Shown: positions 41,981 to 50,453 of the stretch, piece after piece | Position numbering within the stretch: position 1 is the stretch's first letter | Layout of the letters: each line of letters opens with the position of its first letter | Source: an uncultured Bilophila sp. | GTDB taxonomy: Bacteria; Desulfobacterota; Desulfovibrionia; Desulfovibrionales; Desulfovibrionaceae | Direction of reading: 5' to 3' | DNA length: 64,000 nt | Assembly (NCBI GenBank): GCA_910585945.1 | Contig: CAJUHZ010000006.1 | Span: 53,369 to 117,368 of the forward strand | Program-made: the position numbers and the translations under genes | Notes under the pieces: model-generated | Databases searched by the model: none | Told to the model about the DNA's origin: nothing | What the model saw: only the letters and a program-made list of their open reading frames with translations

Positions 41981-42004
41981 GCGGGCAGGGCGTTACCCCG
42001 CCCG
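41981..42004 (-). other. GC-rich hairpin between tpa and sarD
   Basis: GCGGGC...GCCCGC stem with inner pairing, on the minus strand 70 nt after the tpa stop. No U-run; possibly mRNA processing. Confidence 0.35.
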
Positions 42005-42072
42005 CATCGGGAGCGTGTGCCGGCCGTGGGCGTCAGGAGGTTTCGCAATCGCTCCGGCCGGCGCAACCTGGA

Positions 42073-43452
42073 TTACAGATTGAACTTCTGTTCAATCGTG
42101 GTGAAGGCCTTGTCGATGCCGGCGACGATGGCGTCGATGTCGGCTTCGGTGGCGATGAGCGCCGGGCACAGGGTCAGAGTGTTGTTGAATTCGCGGAAGG
42201 AACGCGAGGTCTTGCCGATGATCACGCCGGCGGCCTTGGCGGCGCCCACGACGGCGTTGGCGATGGGTTCGGCGATGGGTTCCTTGGTGGCGCGATCTTT
42301 CACAATTTCAATGCCCGCGAAGAGCCCCTTGCCGCGCACGTCGCCGATGATGGCGTGCTTGTCCATCAGGCCCTTGAGACCGTTGAGCAGGCGGTCGCCC
42401 ATCTTGGCGCAGTTGTCGAGCAGGTTTTCGCGCTCGATGATGTCCATGTTCACCAGAGCCGCGGCGGGGCCGGCGGTGCAGCCGCCGAAGGTGGAAATGT
42501 CGCGGAAGTAGGCGTCGTGGTCGGCCGGGTCGGCGATGAAGTCCTGGAAGACTTTTTCCGTGGTCACCGTGCACGAAATGGCGGCGTAGCCGGAAGCGAC
42601 GCCCTTGGCCATGGTCACGATGTCGGGCTGAACGTTGAAGTGCTGGTAGCCGAACCACTTGCCGGTACGGCCGAGACCGCAGACCACTTCGTCCATGATC
42701 AGCAGCAGGTCGTACTTGTCGCAGATCTTGCGGATGGTTTCATAGTAGCCGGCCGGGGGAACGAGGATGCCGCCGCCAGCGGTCATGGGTTCCACGATCA
42801 CGCCGCCGAGTTCGTCCGGACCGATGTTCAGGATGACTTCTTCAAGCTGATTGGCCATTTTTTCACCAAGGTCGGGGCCGTTGCCGAACTTGGAGCGGTA
42901 CACGTCGCAATCCGGGAATTCATAGAAGCCCGGAGCGAAGGGGCCGTACTGGACGCGGCGTTCGAACTGACCGCAGGCGCTCAGCGTGCCGATGGTGGTG
43001 CCGTGGTAGTCGCGGGAGCGGTACAGGATGCCGGTCTTCTTGCCGCCGTGCTTCAGCTGGCCGATCTGGCGGACGATTTTGAACGCCTTTTCGTTGGCTT
43101 CGGAACCGGAGTTGGAAAGATACACGCGGCTCATGCCGGGCATCTTTTCAATGAGTTTCTTGGAGAACTGGATGGTGGGGACGTTGCCGATGCCGTTGGC
43201 GAAGTAGCACATTTCCAGCATCTGCTTGGCGACGGCGTCAACGATTTCCTTGCGGCCGTAGCCCACGTTGACCGTCCACACGCCGCCGGACACGGCGTCG
43301 ATGTAGGTGTTGCCGTCGATGTCCGTGATGCGCATCCCCTCGCCCTTCACATAGATGGCGGGGTCGGAGTTTTCATACACCTTGTGCTGGGTCAGGTGGT
43401 GCCACACATGCTTTTTGTCGAGATCGACAAGTTCAGCTTTATTGTAGGTCAT
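42073..43452 (-). CDS. tpa: Taurine--pyruvate aminotransferase
   Basis: Tpa transfers the amino group of taurine to pyruvate, giving sulfoacetaldehyde and alanine. The 459-residue product is a class III PLP aminotransferase: SNSGSEANEKAFK, the LLIMDEVVCGLGRTG block (Asp254) and the Schiff-base Lys283 in TMAKGVASGY. The N-terminus MTYNKAELVDLDKKHVW matches my recollection of the B. wadsworthia enzyme, which fixes the start at 43452; AAGGAA precedes it. Upstream ald recycles alanine. Confidence 0.96.
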   Translation of the reverse strand: MTYNKAELVDLDKKHVWHHLTQHKVYENSDPAIYVKGEGMRITDIDGNTYIDAVSGGVWTVNVGYGRKEIVDAVAKQMLEMCYFANGIGNVPTIQFSKKLIEKMPGMSRVYLSNSGSEANEKAFKIVRQIGQLKHGGKKTGILYRSRDYHGTTIGTLSACGQFERRVQYGPFAPGFYEFPDCDVYRSKFGNGPDLGEKMANQLEEVILNIGPDELGGVIVEPMTAGGGILVPPAGYYETIRKICDKYDLLLIMDEVVCGLGRTGKWFGYQHFNVQPDIVTMAKGVASGYAAISCTVTTEKVFQDFIADPADHDAYFRDISTFGGCTAGPAAALVNMDIIERENLLDNCAKMGDRLLNGLKGLMDKHAIIGDVRGKGLFAGIEIVKDRATKEPIAEPIANAVVGAAKAAGVIIGKTSRSFREFNNTLTLCPALIATEADIDAIVAGIDKAFTTIEQKFNL

Positions 43453-43550
43453 TGCGAGTTCCTTCATACGATCCCAAAAGGGGTAAAAAATCGGTGAAGG
43501 GAGGAAGTCGGATGTCAGCGCATCCTGCCCCCGCCCTTCGGACATGCCGA

Positions 43551-43588
43551 AAACCGGCCGGCCCGCGCGTCGTGCAGGGGCCGGCCGG
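43551..43588 (-). terminator. Attenuating terminator between ald and tpa
   Basis: CCGGCCGGCCC and GGGCCGGCCGG form a perfect 11-bp stem followed by TTTTC on the minus strand, 7 nt after the ald stop. As tpa has no promoter of its own in the 142-bp gap, partial termination is likely. Confidence 0.75.
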
Positions 43589-43594
43589 AGAGCC

Positions 43595-44716
43595 TTACTT
43601 CAGGATATCGCAGGTGCAGTGCAGTTCGTAGCCGAGCGCGTCGGACACGCCCTTGAAGTACACCTTGCCGTCATGGGTGTTGATGCCGCGGGCCAGAGCC
43701 TTGTCGTCCTGGCAGGCCTGCTTCCAGCCCTTGTTGGCCAGAGCGACCATGTAGGGCATGGTGGCGTTGGTCAGGGTGAAGGTGGAGGTGCGGGCCACGG
43801 CGCCGGGCATGTTGCCCACGGAGTAGCACACGATGCCTTCGTACATGAAGGTCGGCTTGTCATGGTAGGTGGCGCCGTGCTTGGCGGTCACTTCGATGCA
43901 GCCGCCCTGGTCGATGGCCACGTCCACGATGGCCGCGCCCTTCTTCATGGTCTTCACCATGGCTTCGGTCACCAGTTTCGGGGTGAGAGCGCCGGGGATG
44001 AGCACGGAGCCGACGAGCAGGTCGGCGTCTTTCACGGCGGCGGCGATGTTGAAGGCGTTGGAGGCCAGGGTCTGGATGCGGCCGCCGTACACGTCGTCGA
44101 TGTAGCGCAGGCGGTTCAGGTTGCTGTCGAGGATGGTCACGCGGGCGCCCATGCCCATCGCCACCTTGGCGGAGGAGAGACCCACCGTGCCGGCGCCGAT
44201 GATCACCACATGCGCGGCCTGCACGCCGGCGGTGCCGCCGAGCAGCAGACCCATGCCGCCTTCGATTTTGGTCAGCATCTGCGCGCCCACCTGGGTGGCC
44301 ATGCGGCCGGCGATCTCGGACATCGGGGCGAGCAGGGGCAGGCCGCCGTTGTCGAGCTGCACCGTTTCATAGGCGATGCCGATGACCTTCTTGTCCAGCA
44401 GGGCCTTGGTGAGGGCCGGTTCCGGAGCGAGGTGCAGGTAGGTGAAGAGGATCAGCCCTTCGTGGAAGAGGTCGTATTCGGGAGCCAGAGGCTCCTTCAC
44501 TTTCACGACCATTTCGCAATCCCAGCATTCCTTGGCGGTGGCGACGATCTTGGCGCCGGCGGAGACGTATTCTTCGTCGGTGATCATGCTGCCGAGGCCC
44601 GCGCCCTTTTCAACGCACACCTTGTGGCCGGCTTCCACGAGGGCGTGGACGCCAGCGGGAGTGATGCCGACACGATTTTCCTGGGCTTTAATCTCTTTAG
44701 GGATACCAACAATCAT
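43595..44716 (-). CDS. ald: Alanine dehydrogenase
   Basis: Ald oxidatively deaminates alanine to pyruvate and ammonium with NAD+, closing the Tpa cycle. The 373-residue product has the family N-terminus MIVGIPKEIKAQENRVGITP, catalytic Lys (VVKVKEPL) and His (YLHLAPE), and NAD-binding VVIIGAGTVGLSSA. First gene of the taurine operon; the sigma-54 promoter candidate lies about 165 nt upstream. Confidence 0.97.
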   Translation of the reverse strand: MIVGIPKEIKAQENRVGITPAGVHALVEAGHKVCVEKGAGLGSMITDEEYVSAGAKIVATAKECWDCEMVVKVKEPLAPEYDLFHEGLILFTYLHLAPEPALTKALLDKKVIGIAYETVQLDNGGLPLLAPMSEIAGRMATQVGAQMLTKIEGGMGLLLGGTAGVQAAHVVIIGAGTVGLSSAKVAMGMGARVTILDSNLNRLRYIDDVYGGRIQTLASNAFNIAAAVKDADLLVGSVLIPGALTPKLVTEAMVKTMKKGAAIVDVAIDQGGCIEVTAKHGATYHDKPTFMYEGIVCYSVGNMPGAVARTSTFTLTNATMPYMVALANKGWKQACQDDKALARGINTHDGKVYFKGVSDALGYELHCTCDILK

Positions 44717-44881
44717 GGCGAACCTCCGTTTGGTTTTGAGTAAGGTGATGAAACTCGCAGCACGAGCGACAAAAACAACACCCTGCGATCGGGAAGTTCC
44801 GCCGCAGGTCGTAAGGCCGCTCCCCCCCCTTCACCGCGCTCGCGCCTGAAAAAACGCGGGCCGTGATATGCCTTGTCCTTC

Positions 44882-44897
44882 TGCAAGGATCGTTCCC
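44882..44897 (-). promoter_or_regulatory. Candidate sigma-54 promoter of ald operon
   Basis: On the minus strand GGGAAC-GATCC-TTGCA keeps GG-N10-GC and a perfect TTGCA -12 element; the -24 element matches 4 of 6. Repeated upstream sites and a divergent sigma-54 activator support it. Confidence 0.55.
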
Positions 44898-44973
44898 TTT
44901 TTCTCATGTTCCCTTCGGAATTAGGAATGTCCGTCCTGCGCCGGCAGACGCCCTGTTGACGACAGGGGGAAGA

Positions 44974-45054
44974 CTAATGCATAAATAACTCAGCGAGGAG
45001 TTTATCAGGGGGTTATGTGATTCTAATTTGCATTACAATGCGTATTTGCATTAG
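44974..45054. promoter_or_regulatory. Candidate activator binding sites (TTGCATTA half-sites)
   Basis: Three related sites in 81 bp: CTAATGCATAAA (44974), TAATTTGCATTA (45024) and ATTTGCATTAG (45044). They lie about 80-160 bp upstream of the ald sigma-54 promoter, the usual distance for enhancer sites. Confidence 0.5.
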
Positions 45055-45192
45055 AGCGTTTTCCCAATGAATTTGGGCAAACGCTCGGCGGCCTCGGGAG
45101 CGGACGCCCGGCCGAACAAGCGGGCAAACCCGTTTTGCCCGCGAGTGACGGCAACACCGCGATTAAAAAAGGATTTTTCAATCGCAAAATGT
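45054..45192. repeat. Hairpin cluster, possible degenerate element
   Basis: Three successive hairpins: GAGCGTTT...AAACGCTC (45054-45086), GCGGGCAAA-CCCG-TTTGCCCGC, and GCGATT...AATCGC. The order (terminal-type hairpin, GTGA/GCGAGTGA spacer, U-rich hairpin) recalls the 150/156-bp families but sequence identity is low. Together with the adjacent 156-bp copy it fills the 646-bp gap between ald and the activator. Confidence 0.35.
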
Positions 45193-45196
45193 ATTT

Positions 45197-45352
45197 CTAG
45201 TGTCTACTTGCAAAAGTAGACACTACAAAATCCGTAAGGGTTTTGCGGCGGCGTAGCCGCCGTGAGTGAGCGAAAAACCACGTTTTTTCGCGAACGATCC
45301 TGCAAAAATTCTTCGCAGAATTCTGCGCAGAATTTTTGCAATTAGACACTAG
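45197..45352 (+). repeat. 156-bp hairpin element, copy B2
   Basis: Identical over all 156 bp to copy B1 (3323-3478), including both terminal repeats. Its last two bases (AG of CTAG) begin the AGGAGG ribosome binding site of the activator gene at 45363. Confidence 0.9.
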
Positions 45353-45362
45353 GAGGACGCGC

Positions 45363-47159
45363 ATGGATTCGGAGTGTTCCGACGCACGGCTGCTTGAACG
45401 TTCCGAGCTTGTGGCGGCGGGAATTTGCCGCGGCCGCACCTGGGACCTGCGCTACTGCAATCGTCTTCTCGCCGCCATGCTGGAGATTTCGCCCGGTCCG
45501 GTTTCCGGCGCGCCTCTGCTCACCCTGCTGACGCGGCACGGCTTTGAAAAGGCCAGCGAAAGCCAGGGGACGGAAGACAGGGGCGAGGTGATCCTGCACC
45601 GCCGCAAGGGCGATCTCTGTTTTTTGCAATGGAGCGAAACCGCATGCGCGGAAGGATCGGCCGATCTGTGCCGACTGGTCACGCTCACGGCGATTTCGGC
45701 GGAATCGTTTGAAGCGCAGGCGACGCTGCTCGCCCGCGAATACTCGACGCTGCTCAATTCCATTTATGACGGCATCTGGGTCATCGACGCGGACGGCATG
45801 ACAGTGCATGTCAACCAGGCGATGGAGCGGATCGCGGGCATCCGCGCCGAAGACGTGGTGGGCAAGCATGTGACCGCCGCGGTGGAAGAGGGGCTTTTTT
45901 CAACCTGCGTCACCCTCCGCGCTCTGGCCGAAAAGCGCGCCGTGACCATGTTTGACGACTATTCCAACGGGAAGCGCTGCCTCAACACCAGCACGCCCAT
46001 TTTTGACGGCAAGGGAAACATCCGCCGCGTGATCGCCTCGATCCGCGACATGACGGAGCTTGAATCGCTCCAGCGCAAGCTGGCGGATCTGGAAGAAGAA
46101 ACCAAAATGTACAAGGCGGGGCTGGCCTATCTGGAGTCGGCCCTGGATGAGGGGTTCGTGGGGTACAGCGCGGCCATGCGCCGCCTGCGCAAGGAAGTGG
46201 CCAAGGCCGCCCGGACGGAAGCCGTCACCCTCATCCTCGGAGAGACAGGCACCGGCAAGACGCACGCCGCCAAGGTCATCCACAATCTGAGCGCCCGGCG
46301 GGATCGGCCGTTCATCGCGGTCAACTGCGGGGCGATCCCCATGTCGCTTATGGAATCGGAGTTGTTCGGCTACGACAAGGGCGCGTTTACCGGCGCCGCG
46401 CCCGGAGGCAAGCCGGGCATGTTCGAGCTGGCGCACAAGGGCACGCTGCTGCTTGACGAAATCGGCGAACTCCCCCTGCCGATGCAGGCCAAGCTTCTCC
46501 AGGTGCTTGACGGGCACCCTTTCCACAGGGTGGGCGGCACAAAGCCGATCACGACGGATGTTCGCGTCATTGCGGCCACCAACAGACCGCTGGCGGCAAT
46601 GGCGGCGGAGGGGCGGTTCAGGGAAGATCTTTTTTACCGCCTGCGCGTGCTCTCCGTGGACATCCCCCCCCTGCGCGAGCGGCCGGACGATATCCCCCTG
46701 CTCGCCATGTACTTTTTGCGGGAGGCCGCCAAAAAGAGCAGCGTCAAAAAGAATTTTGAAGCCCGCGTGCTCAATCACATGCTGACGTATCCCTGGCCCG
46801 GCAACGTGCGCGAGCTGAGCGCCATAGTCCAATCTCTCGCCACCATGAGCGACGACGAAACGATCACCGTGGACGATCTCCCTCCGTACATGCGCGCGGT
46901 GACGGGTGAAGGGGAGACGCAACCCGTTCCGCCCGGCGGCGCGCTTCCGCCTCCTTCCTCCCTGCGGGCCGCCGTGGAAGAAGTGGAAAAAAATTTGATC
47001 ATGGCCGCATTGGCCGAAACCGGCAGCACCTACAAGGCCGCGCGCCGGCTGAAGGTGAGTCAGTCCACTATCTTCCGCAAGGCGCAGCGTTATCGTATCG
47101 GGTTGGTCGAAGTCCCGCACGAGGAAAAAACAGCGAGATCGAGACTTGATGTGAAATAA
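45363..47159 (+). CDS. Sigma-54-dependent activator with PAS domain (taurine/BMC locus)
   Basis: The 598-residue product is a bacterial enhancer-binding protein. Residues 10-110 form a divergent PAS-like N-terminal domain with several cysteines, 125-235 a canonical PAS domain (LLNSIYDGIWVIDADGM), and 265-500 an AAA+ domain with Walker A (GETGTGKT, 292-299) and the sigma-54 loop GAFTGA (340-345). A Fis-type HTH (TYKAARRLKVSQSTIFRKA) ends the protein. It is divergent from ald and upstream of the BMC operon, so it probably senses taurine, sulfoacetaldehyde or isethionate. The ATG at 45363 uses AGGAGG at the edge of the 156-bp element. Confidence 0.9.
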   Translation: MDSECSDARLLERSELVAAGICRGRTWDLRYCNRLLAAMLEISPGPVSGAPLLTLLTRHGFEKASESQGTEDRGEVILHRRKGDLCFLQWSETACAEGSADLCRLVTLTAISAESFEAQATLLAREYSTLLNSIYDGIWVIDADGMTVHVNQAMERIAGIRAEDVVGKHVTAAVEEGLFSTCVTLRALAEKRAVTMFDDYSNGKRCLNTSTPIFDGKGNIRRVIASIRDMTELESLQRKLADLEEETKMYKAGLAYLESALDEGFVGYSAAMRRLRKEVAKAARTEAVTLILGETGTGKTHAAKVIHNLSARRDRPFIAVNCGAIPMSLMESELFGYDKGAFTGAAPGGKPGMFELAHKGTLLLDEIGELPLPMQAKLLQVLDGHPFHRVGGTKPITTDVRVIAATNRPLAAMAAEGRFREDLFYRLRVLSVDIPPLRERPDDIPLLAMYFLREAAKKSSVKKNFEARVLNHMLTYPWPGNVRELSAIVQSLATMSDDETITVDDLPPYMRAVTGEGETQPVPPGGALPPPSSLRAAVEEVEKNLIMAALAETGSTYKAARRLKVSQSTIFRKAQRYRIGLVEVPHEEKTARSRLDVK

Positions 47160-47484
47160 AATACCATATAATCCTTGTGGAGCCTTCTGGCGGATGCGGC
47201 GTTTCTCGCCCGGCCTCCGTCGCCTGCTCTGTCTCACCCGCCCGGTTCGTGCGTCGCCCGGGGGGAGCAAGCCGCATGAGTCGGCAATGGCTCGAAGCCG
47301 ATTCGGCGGGACAGGCGGGAAAGTGAAAAAACGGAATGAAATTTGCATGAAGTTTTTTCCGGAAGTGTCGGCTTGTGATGAAAGCAACGTGCCCCCACCG
47401 CGGGTGGCGCGTTGAACGTAAGGATGGCGTGAGGGCGTTGCCGACGCCCCCAGGAAACGTGACCCTGTTTGCGAGGAGTGGCTG
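47160..47484 (+). promoter_or_regulatory. BMC operon leader with candidate sigma-54 promoter
   Basis: In this 325-bp gap CGGAAT-GAAAT-TTGCA (47332-47347) keeps GG-N10-GC and a perfect TTGCA, with a weak -24 box. It is about 140 nt upstream of the first BMC-operon gene. No gene is seen here. Confidence 0.4.
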
Positions 47485-48417
47485 ATGAAAATAATCGACT
47501 TCCGATTCCGTCCCAACACCAAGGCGATTCTCGACGGCATCAAAAACAGTTCCATGTTCAAGGCCACCTGCGAAGCCATCGGCTTTGACAAGCGCGTGGC
47601 CCAGACCCTGCCCGAAGTGGTGGCGGATCTGGACAGGCGCGGGGTGGAGCTGTGCGTGGTTTCGGGGCGCGACTGTGAAACCACCTACGGTTTCCCGGCC
47701 AACAACAACAGCGTGCTTGAGTTCTGCAAGGCGTACCCGAACAAGTTTGTGGGCTTCTGGGGCATTGATCCGCACAAGGGCATGGCCGCCGTGCGCGAAG
47801 TCGAGCATGTGATCAAGGATCTCGGGATGCGCGGCATCGCTACGGACCCGTACCTGGCCCACTGCCCGCCGAGCGACGCCCGCTACTATCCCATTTACGC
47901 CAAGTGCGTCGAACTCGGCGTGCCGGTTTTCGTGACCACGGCTCCGCCGCCTCAGGTTCCCCGCGCCATCATGGACTACATCGACCCGCGTCAGATCGAC
48001 GTCGTGGCGAGGGACTTCCCCGAACTCGTGCTGATCATGAGCCACGGCGGCTATCCCTTCGTCAATGAAGCCATTTTCGCATGCATGCGCAACGCCAACG
48101 TGTACATGGATCTTTCCGAGTACGAGCTTGCGCCCATGGCCGAAGTCTATGTGGACGCCATCAACAAGATGATCGGCGACAAGGTCATCTTCGCCAGCGC
48201 GCATCCCTTTATCGAGCAGGCCGAAGCCATTCGCATCTACAACTCGCTGAGCATCAGTGAAGAGACGCGCGAAAAGATCATGTACAAGAACGCCGCGCGC
48301 ATTCTCGGCCTTGACCAGTCCGCCGCGCGCCGTCCGGCGGCGACGGCCCCCAACGGGCTTATGAACATGAAATTCCCCCTGCCGTTCCAGCCTTTCGTTC
48401 CCGCGGGAAATCGCTAG
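47485..48417 (+). CDS. Amidohydrolase-2-like TIM-barrel protein of the BMC operon
   Basis: The 310-residue product has the amidohydrolase-2 layout (IIDFRFRPNT at the start, GMRGIATDPYLAHCPPSD, LVLIMSHGGYPFVNEAI, VIFASAHPFIEQ). The usual N-terminal metal motif HxH is replaced by Phe-Arg-Phe-Arg, so a canonical binuclear metal site cannot form; a mononuclear or non-catalytic role is possible. A 35-residue tail after the barrel is Ala/Pro-rich and ends FPLPFQPFVPAG, perhaps a docking peptide. First gene of the BMC operon; role unknown. Confidence 0.75.
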   Translation: MKIIDFRFRPNTKAILDGIKNSSMFKATCEAIGFDKRVAQTLPEVVADLDRRGVELCVVSGRDCETTYGFPANNNSVLEFCKAYPNKFVGFWGIDPHKGMAAVREVEHVIKDLGMRGIATDPYLAHCPPSDARYYPIYAKCVELGVPVFVTTAPPPQVPRAIMDYIDPRQIDVVARDFPELVLIMSHGGYPFVNEAIFACMRNANVYMDLSEYELAPMAEVYVDAINKMIGDKVIFASAHPFIEQAEAIRIYNSLSISEETREKIMYKNAARILGLDQSAARRPAATAPNGLMNMKFPLPFQPFVPAGNR

Positions 48418-48488
48418 GGCGTCGTGCCGGGCGGTGACGCCCGGCTCCGGATACGGTGGAGAATTCGCGGGGTCAATGCGAGGAAAGC

Positions 48489-49832
48489 ATGGATAAACAG
48501 GCCTTCATTGCGGCGGTGCGAGCCGCCGGCATCGTCGGCGAGGGCGGAGCGGGGTTTCCCGCTCACGTCAAATACGCCGCCGAAGCGGATACGGTTATTG
48601 CCAACGGCTGCGAGTGCGAGCCGCTTCTGCATACGGACCAGCACCACATGCTTCACCACGCGCGCGACATCGTGCGCGCGCTTGACGAACTGAAGCAGGC
48701 CGTGGGCGCGCGGCGGGCCGTCATCGGCCTCAAGCGCAAATACAAGGAAGCGACGAACATCCTTGCCGAGGCCATTCGGGCCGCGGGCAGTTCCATCGAG
48801 CTGGCGCTGCTCGACAACTTTTACCCCGCCGGCGACGAACAGACGCTGGTGCGGGAAGTGACCGGGCGCTCCGTTCCGCCGCTTGGCCTGCCGCTTCAGG
48901 TGGGCGCGGTGGTGGCCAATGTGGGCACCCTCGTTTCCGTGGCGCGCGCGCTGGACGGCGCTCCGCTGACCAGAAAGACGCTCACCGTCACCGGCGAAGT
49001 CCAAAAGCCCGGCCTGGTGGGCGCGCCGGTGGGCGCGCCGATGACGGCCTGCCTTGAAGCCGCCGGCGGCGCACGAGTGAAAGATCCGGTCTTCATCCTC
49101 GGCGGCCCGATGATGGGCCGGCTTGTGGACAGCCTGGAAAAGCTGGCGGCCGAAGTGGTGACCAAAACGTCCGGCGGGCTTATCGTCCTGCCGCGCGGGC
49201 ATTACCTGCACCGCAATGCGACGCTTCCGGTCGAGCACATGCGCCGCCGGGCCGCGGCCGCCTGCATCCAGTGCCGGTCCTGTTCCGATCTCTGCCCGCG
49301 TCATCTGCTCGGCCATCCCTTTGAGACGCATCGCGTCATGCGCGCTTTCGGCGCGGGGATGGAGACCGAATCCGAAAACGGCAAGCTGGCCCTGCTGTGC
49401 TGCGATTGCGGCGTGTGCGAGCATGTGGCCTGCCCGATGGGGCTTTCGCCCCGCCGCATCAACCAGGCGGTCAAGGCGGAACTTCGCGCGGCATCCGTGA
49501 GCTATGACGGCAGTCGGGAAGTCAACGAGGACTACACCCGCTGGCGTGAAAGCCGCCGCGTCGCCGTGCCCCGGCTGGTGGCGCGCATCGGGGTGGCCCG
49601 GTACATGGATCTGCCCATGAACGATCTGGGCGAAATCGATCCGGCCGAAGTTCGCATCCCCCTGCGCCAGCACATCGGCGCGCCGGCCCAGGCTGTGGTC
49701 AAGGCGGGCGATCATGTCGCCGCTGGCGACGTCATCGGGGAAATTCCGGATAAGGCGCTGGGAGCGCGCATCCATGCCAGCATCGCCGGAAGCGTGCGCA
49801 GCGTGGGCGACGCGGTGATCATCGGCCGCTGA
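48489..49832 (+). CDS. PduS/RnfC-like NADH-linked electron transfer protein
   Basis: PduS-type flavoproteins move electrons between NADH and redox carriers in microcompartments. The 447-residue product has the RnfC N-terminal NADH/FMN region (GIVGEGGAGFPAHVK, NGCECEPLL), two Cys clusters (CIQCRSCSDLCP, C259-C269; CCDCGVCEHVACP, C304-C315) and a C-terminal lipoyl-like barrel (GDHVAAGDVIGEI). AGGAAAGC precedes the ATG at 48489. It may recycle NADH made by the aldehyde dehydrogenase inside the shell. Confidence 0.88.
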   Translation: MDKQAFIAAVRAAGIVGEGGAGFPAHVKYAAEADTVIANGCECEPLLHTDQHHMLHHARDIVRALDELKQAVGARRAVIGLKRKYKEATNILAEAIRAAGSSIELALLDNFYPAGDEQTLVREVTGRSVPPLGLPLQVGAVVANVGTLVSVARALDGAPLTRKTLTVTGEVQKPGLVGAPVGAPMTACLEAAGGARVKDPVFILGGPMMGRLVDSLEKLAAEVVTKTSGGLIVLPRGHYLHRNATLPVEHMRRRAAAACIQCRSCSDLCPRHLLGHPFETHRVMRAFGAGMETESENGKLALLCCDCGVCEHVACPMGLSPRRINQAVKAELRAASVSYDGSREVNEDYTRWRESRRVAVPRLVARIGVARYMDLPMNDLGEIDPAEVRIPLRQHIGAPAQAVVKAGDHVAAGDVIGEIPDKALGARIHASIAGSVRSVGDAVIIGR

Positions 49833-49883
49833 TCCGCGGACAAGGCATAAGGCCTTCCGCGGGGAAGGCAGAAGGAGTGACAC

Positions 49884-50441
49884 GTGTCAGAATCGTTTAC
49901 AGCCGTAGGCATGGTCGAGTTCAACAGCATTGCCGCGGGGATCGACGCGGCTGACCAGATGGTGAAAACCGCCCAGGTCGATCCCATTTTCTTCAAGACA
50001 ATCTGCCCCGGCAAGTTTGTGGCGGCGATCAGCGGCGATGTGGCCGCGGTGACCTCGTCAGTCAATGCCGGCCGCGATACGCATACCGACGCCCTGGTGG
50101 ACTGGTTCATCATCCCCAATATCCACCGCGACGTCATCCGCGCCCTTTCCGGGAGCGCGGGCATTGGCGAGCGGGGAGCGCTCGGCGTCATTGAAACCTT
50201 TTCCGCCGTGTCCATCGTTGTGGCGGCCGACGCCGCGGTCAAGGCCGCCGACGTGCGGCTGCTGGACGTGCGCATGGCGCTGGGCCTCGGCGGCAAGGGC
50301 TATGCCCTGCTGACCGGCGACGTGGCCGCCGTGGAGGCCGCTGTTGAAGCCGGCTCCGCCACCGCGGCCGACAACGGCCTGCTTGTGGGCAACATCGTCA
50401 TCCCGAGCCCGGTGCAAAGCGTGTTCGAACAGATGGCGTAA
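49884..50441 (+). CDS. Tandem-domain shell protein BMC-T (PduT-like)
   Basis: The 185-residue product contains two BMC domains (about 5-90 and 95-180), forming a pseudo-hexameric trimer tile. The first domain has KTICPGKFVAAISGDVAAV: Cys41 sits where PduT carries a pore-lining [4Fe-4S] cluster. With the PduS-like neighbour this suggests electron passage across the shell, as proposed for PduS/PduT. Confidence 0.9.
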   Translation: MSESFTAVGMVEFNSIAAGIDAADQMVKTAQVDPIFFKTICPGKFVAAISGDVAAVTSSVNAGRDTHTDALVDWFIIPNIHRDVIRALSGSAGIGERGALGVIETFSAVSIVVAADAAVKAADVRLLDVRMALGLGGKGYALLTGDVAAVEAAVEAGSATAADNGLLVGNIVIPSPVQSVFEQMA

Positions 50442-50453
50442 AGGAGAAGCTGC

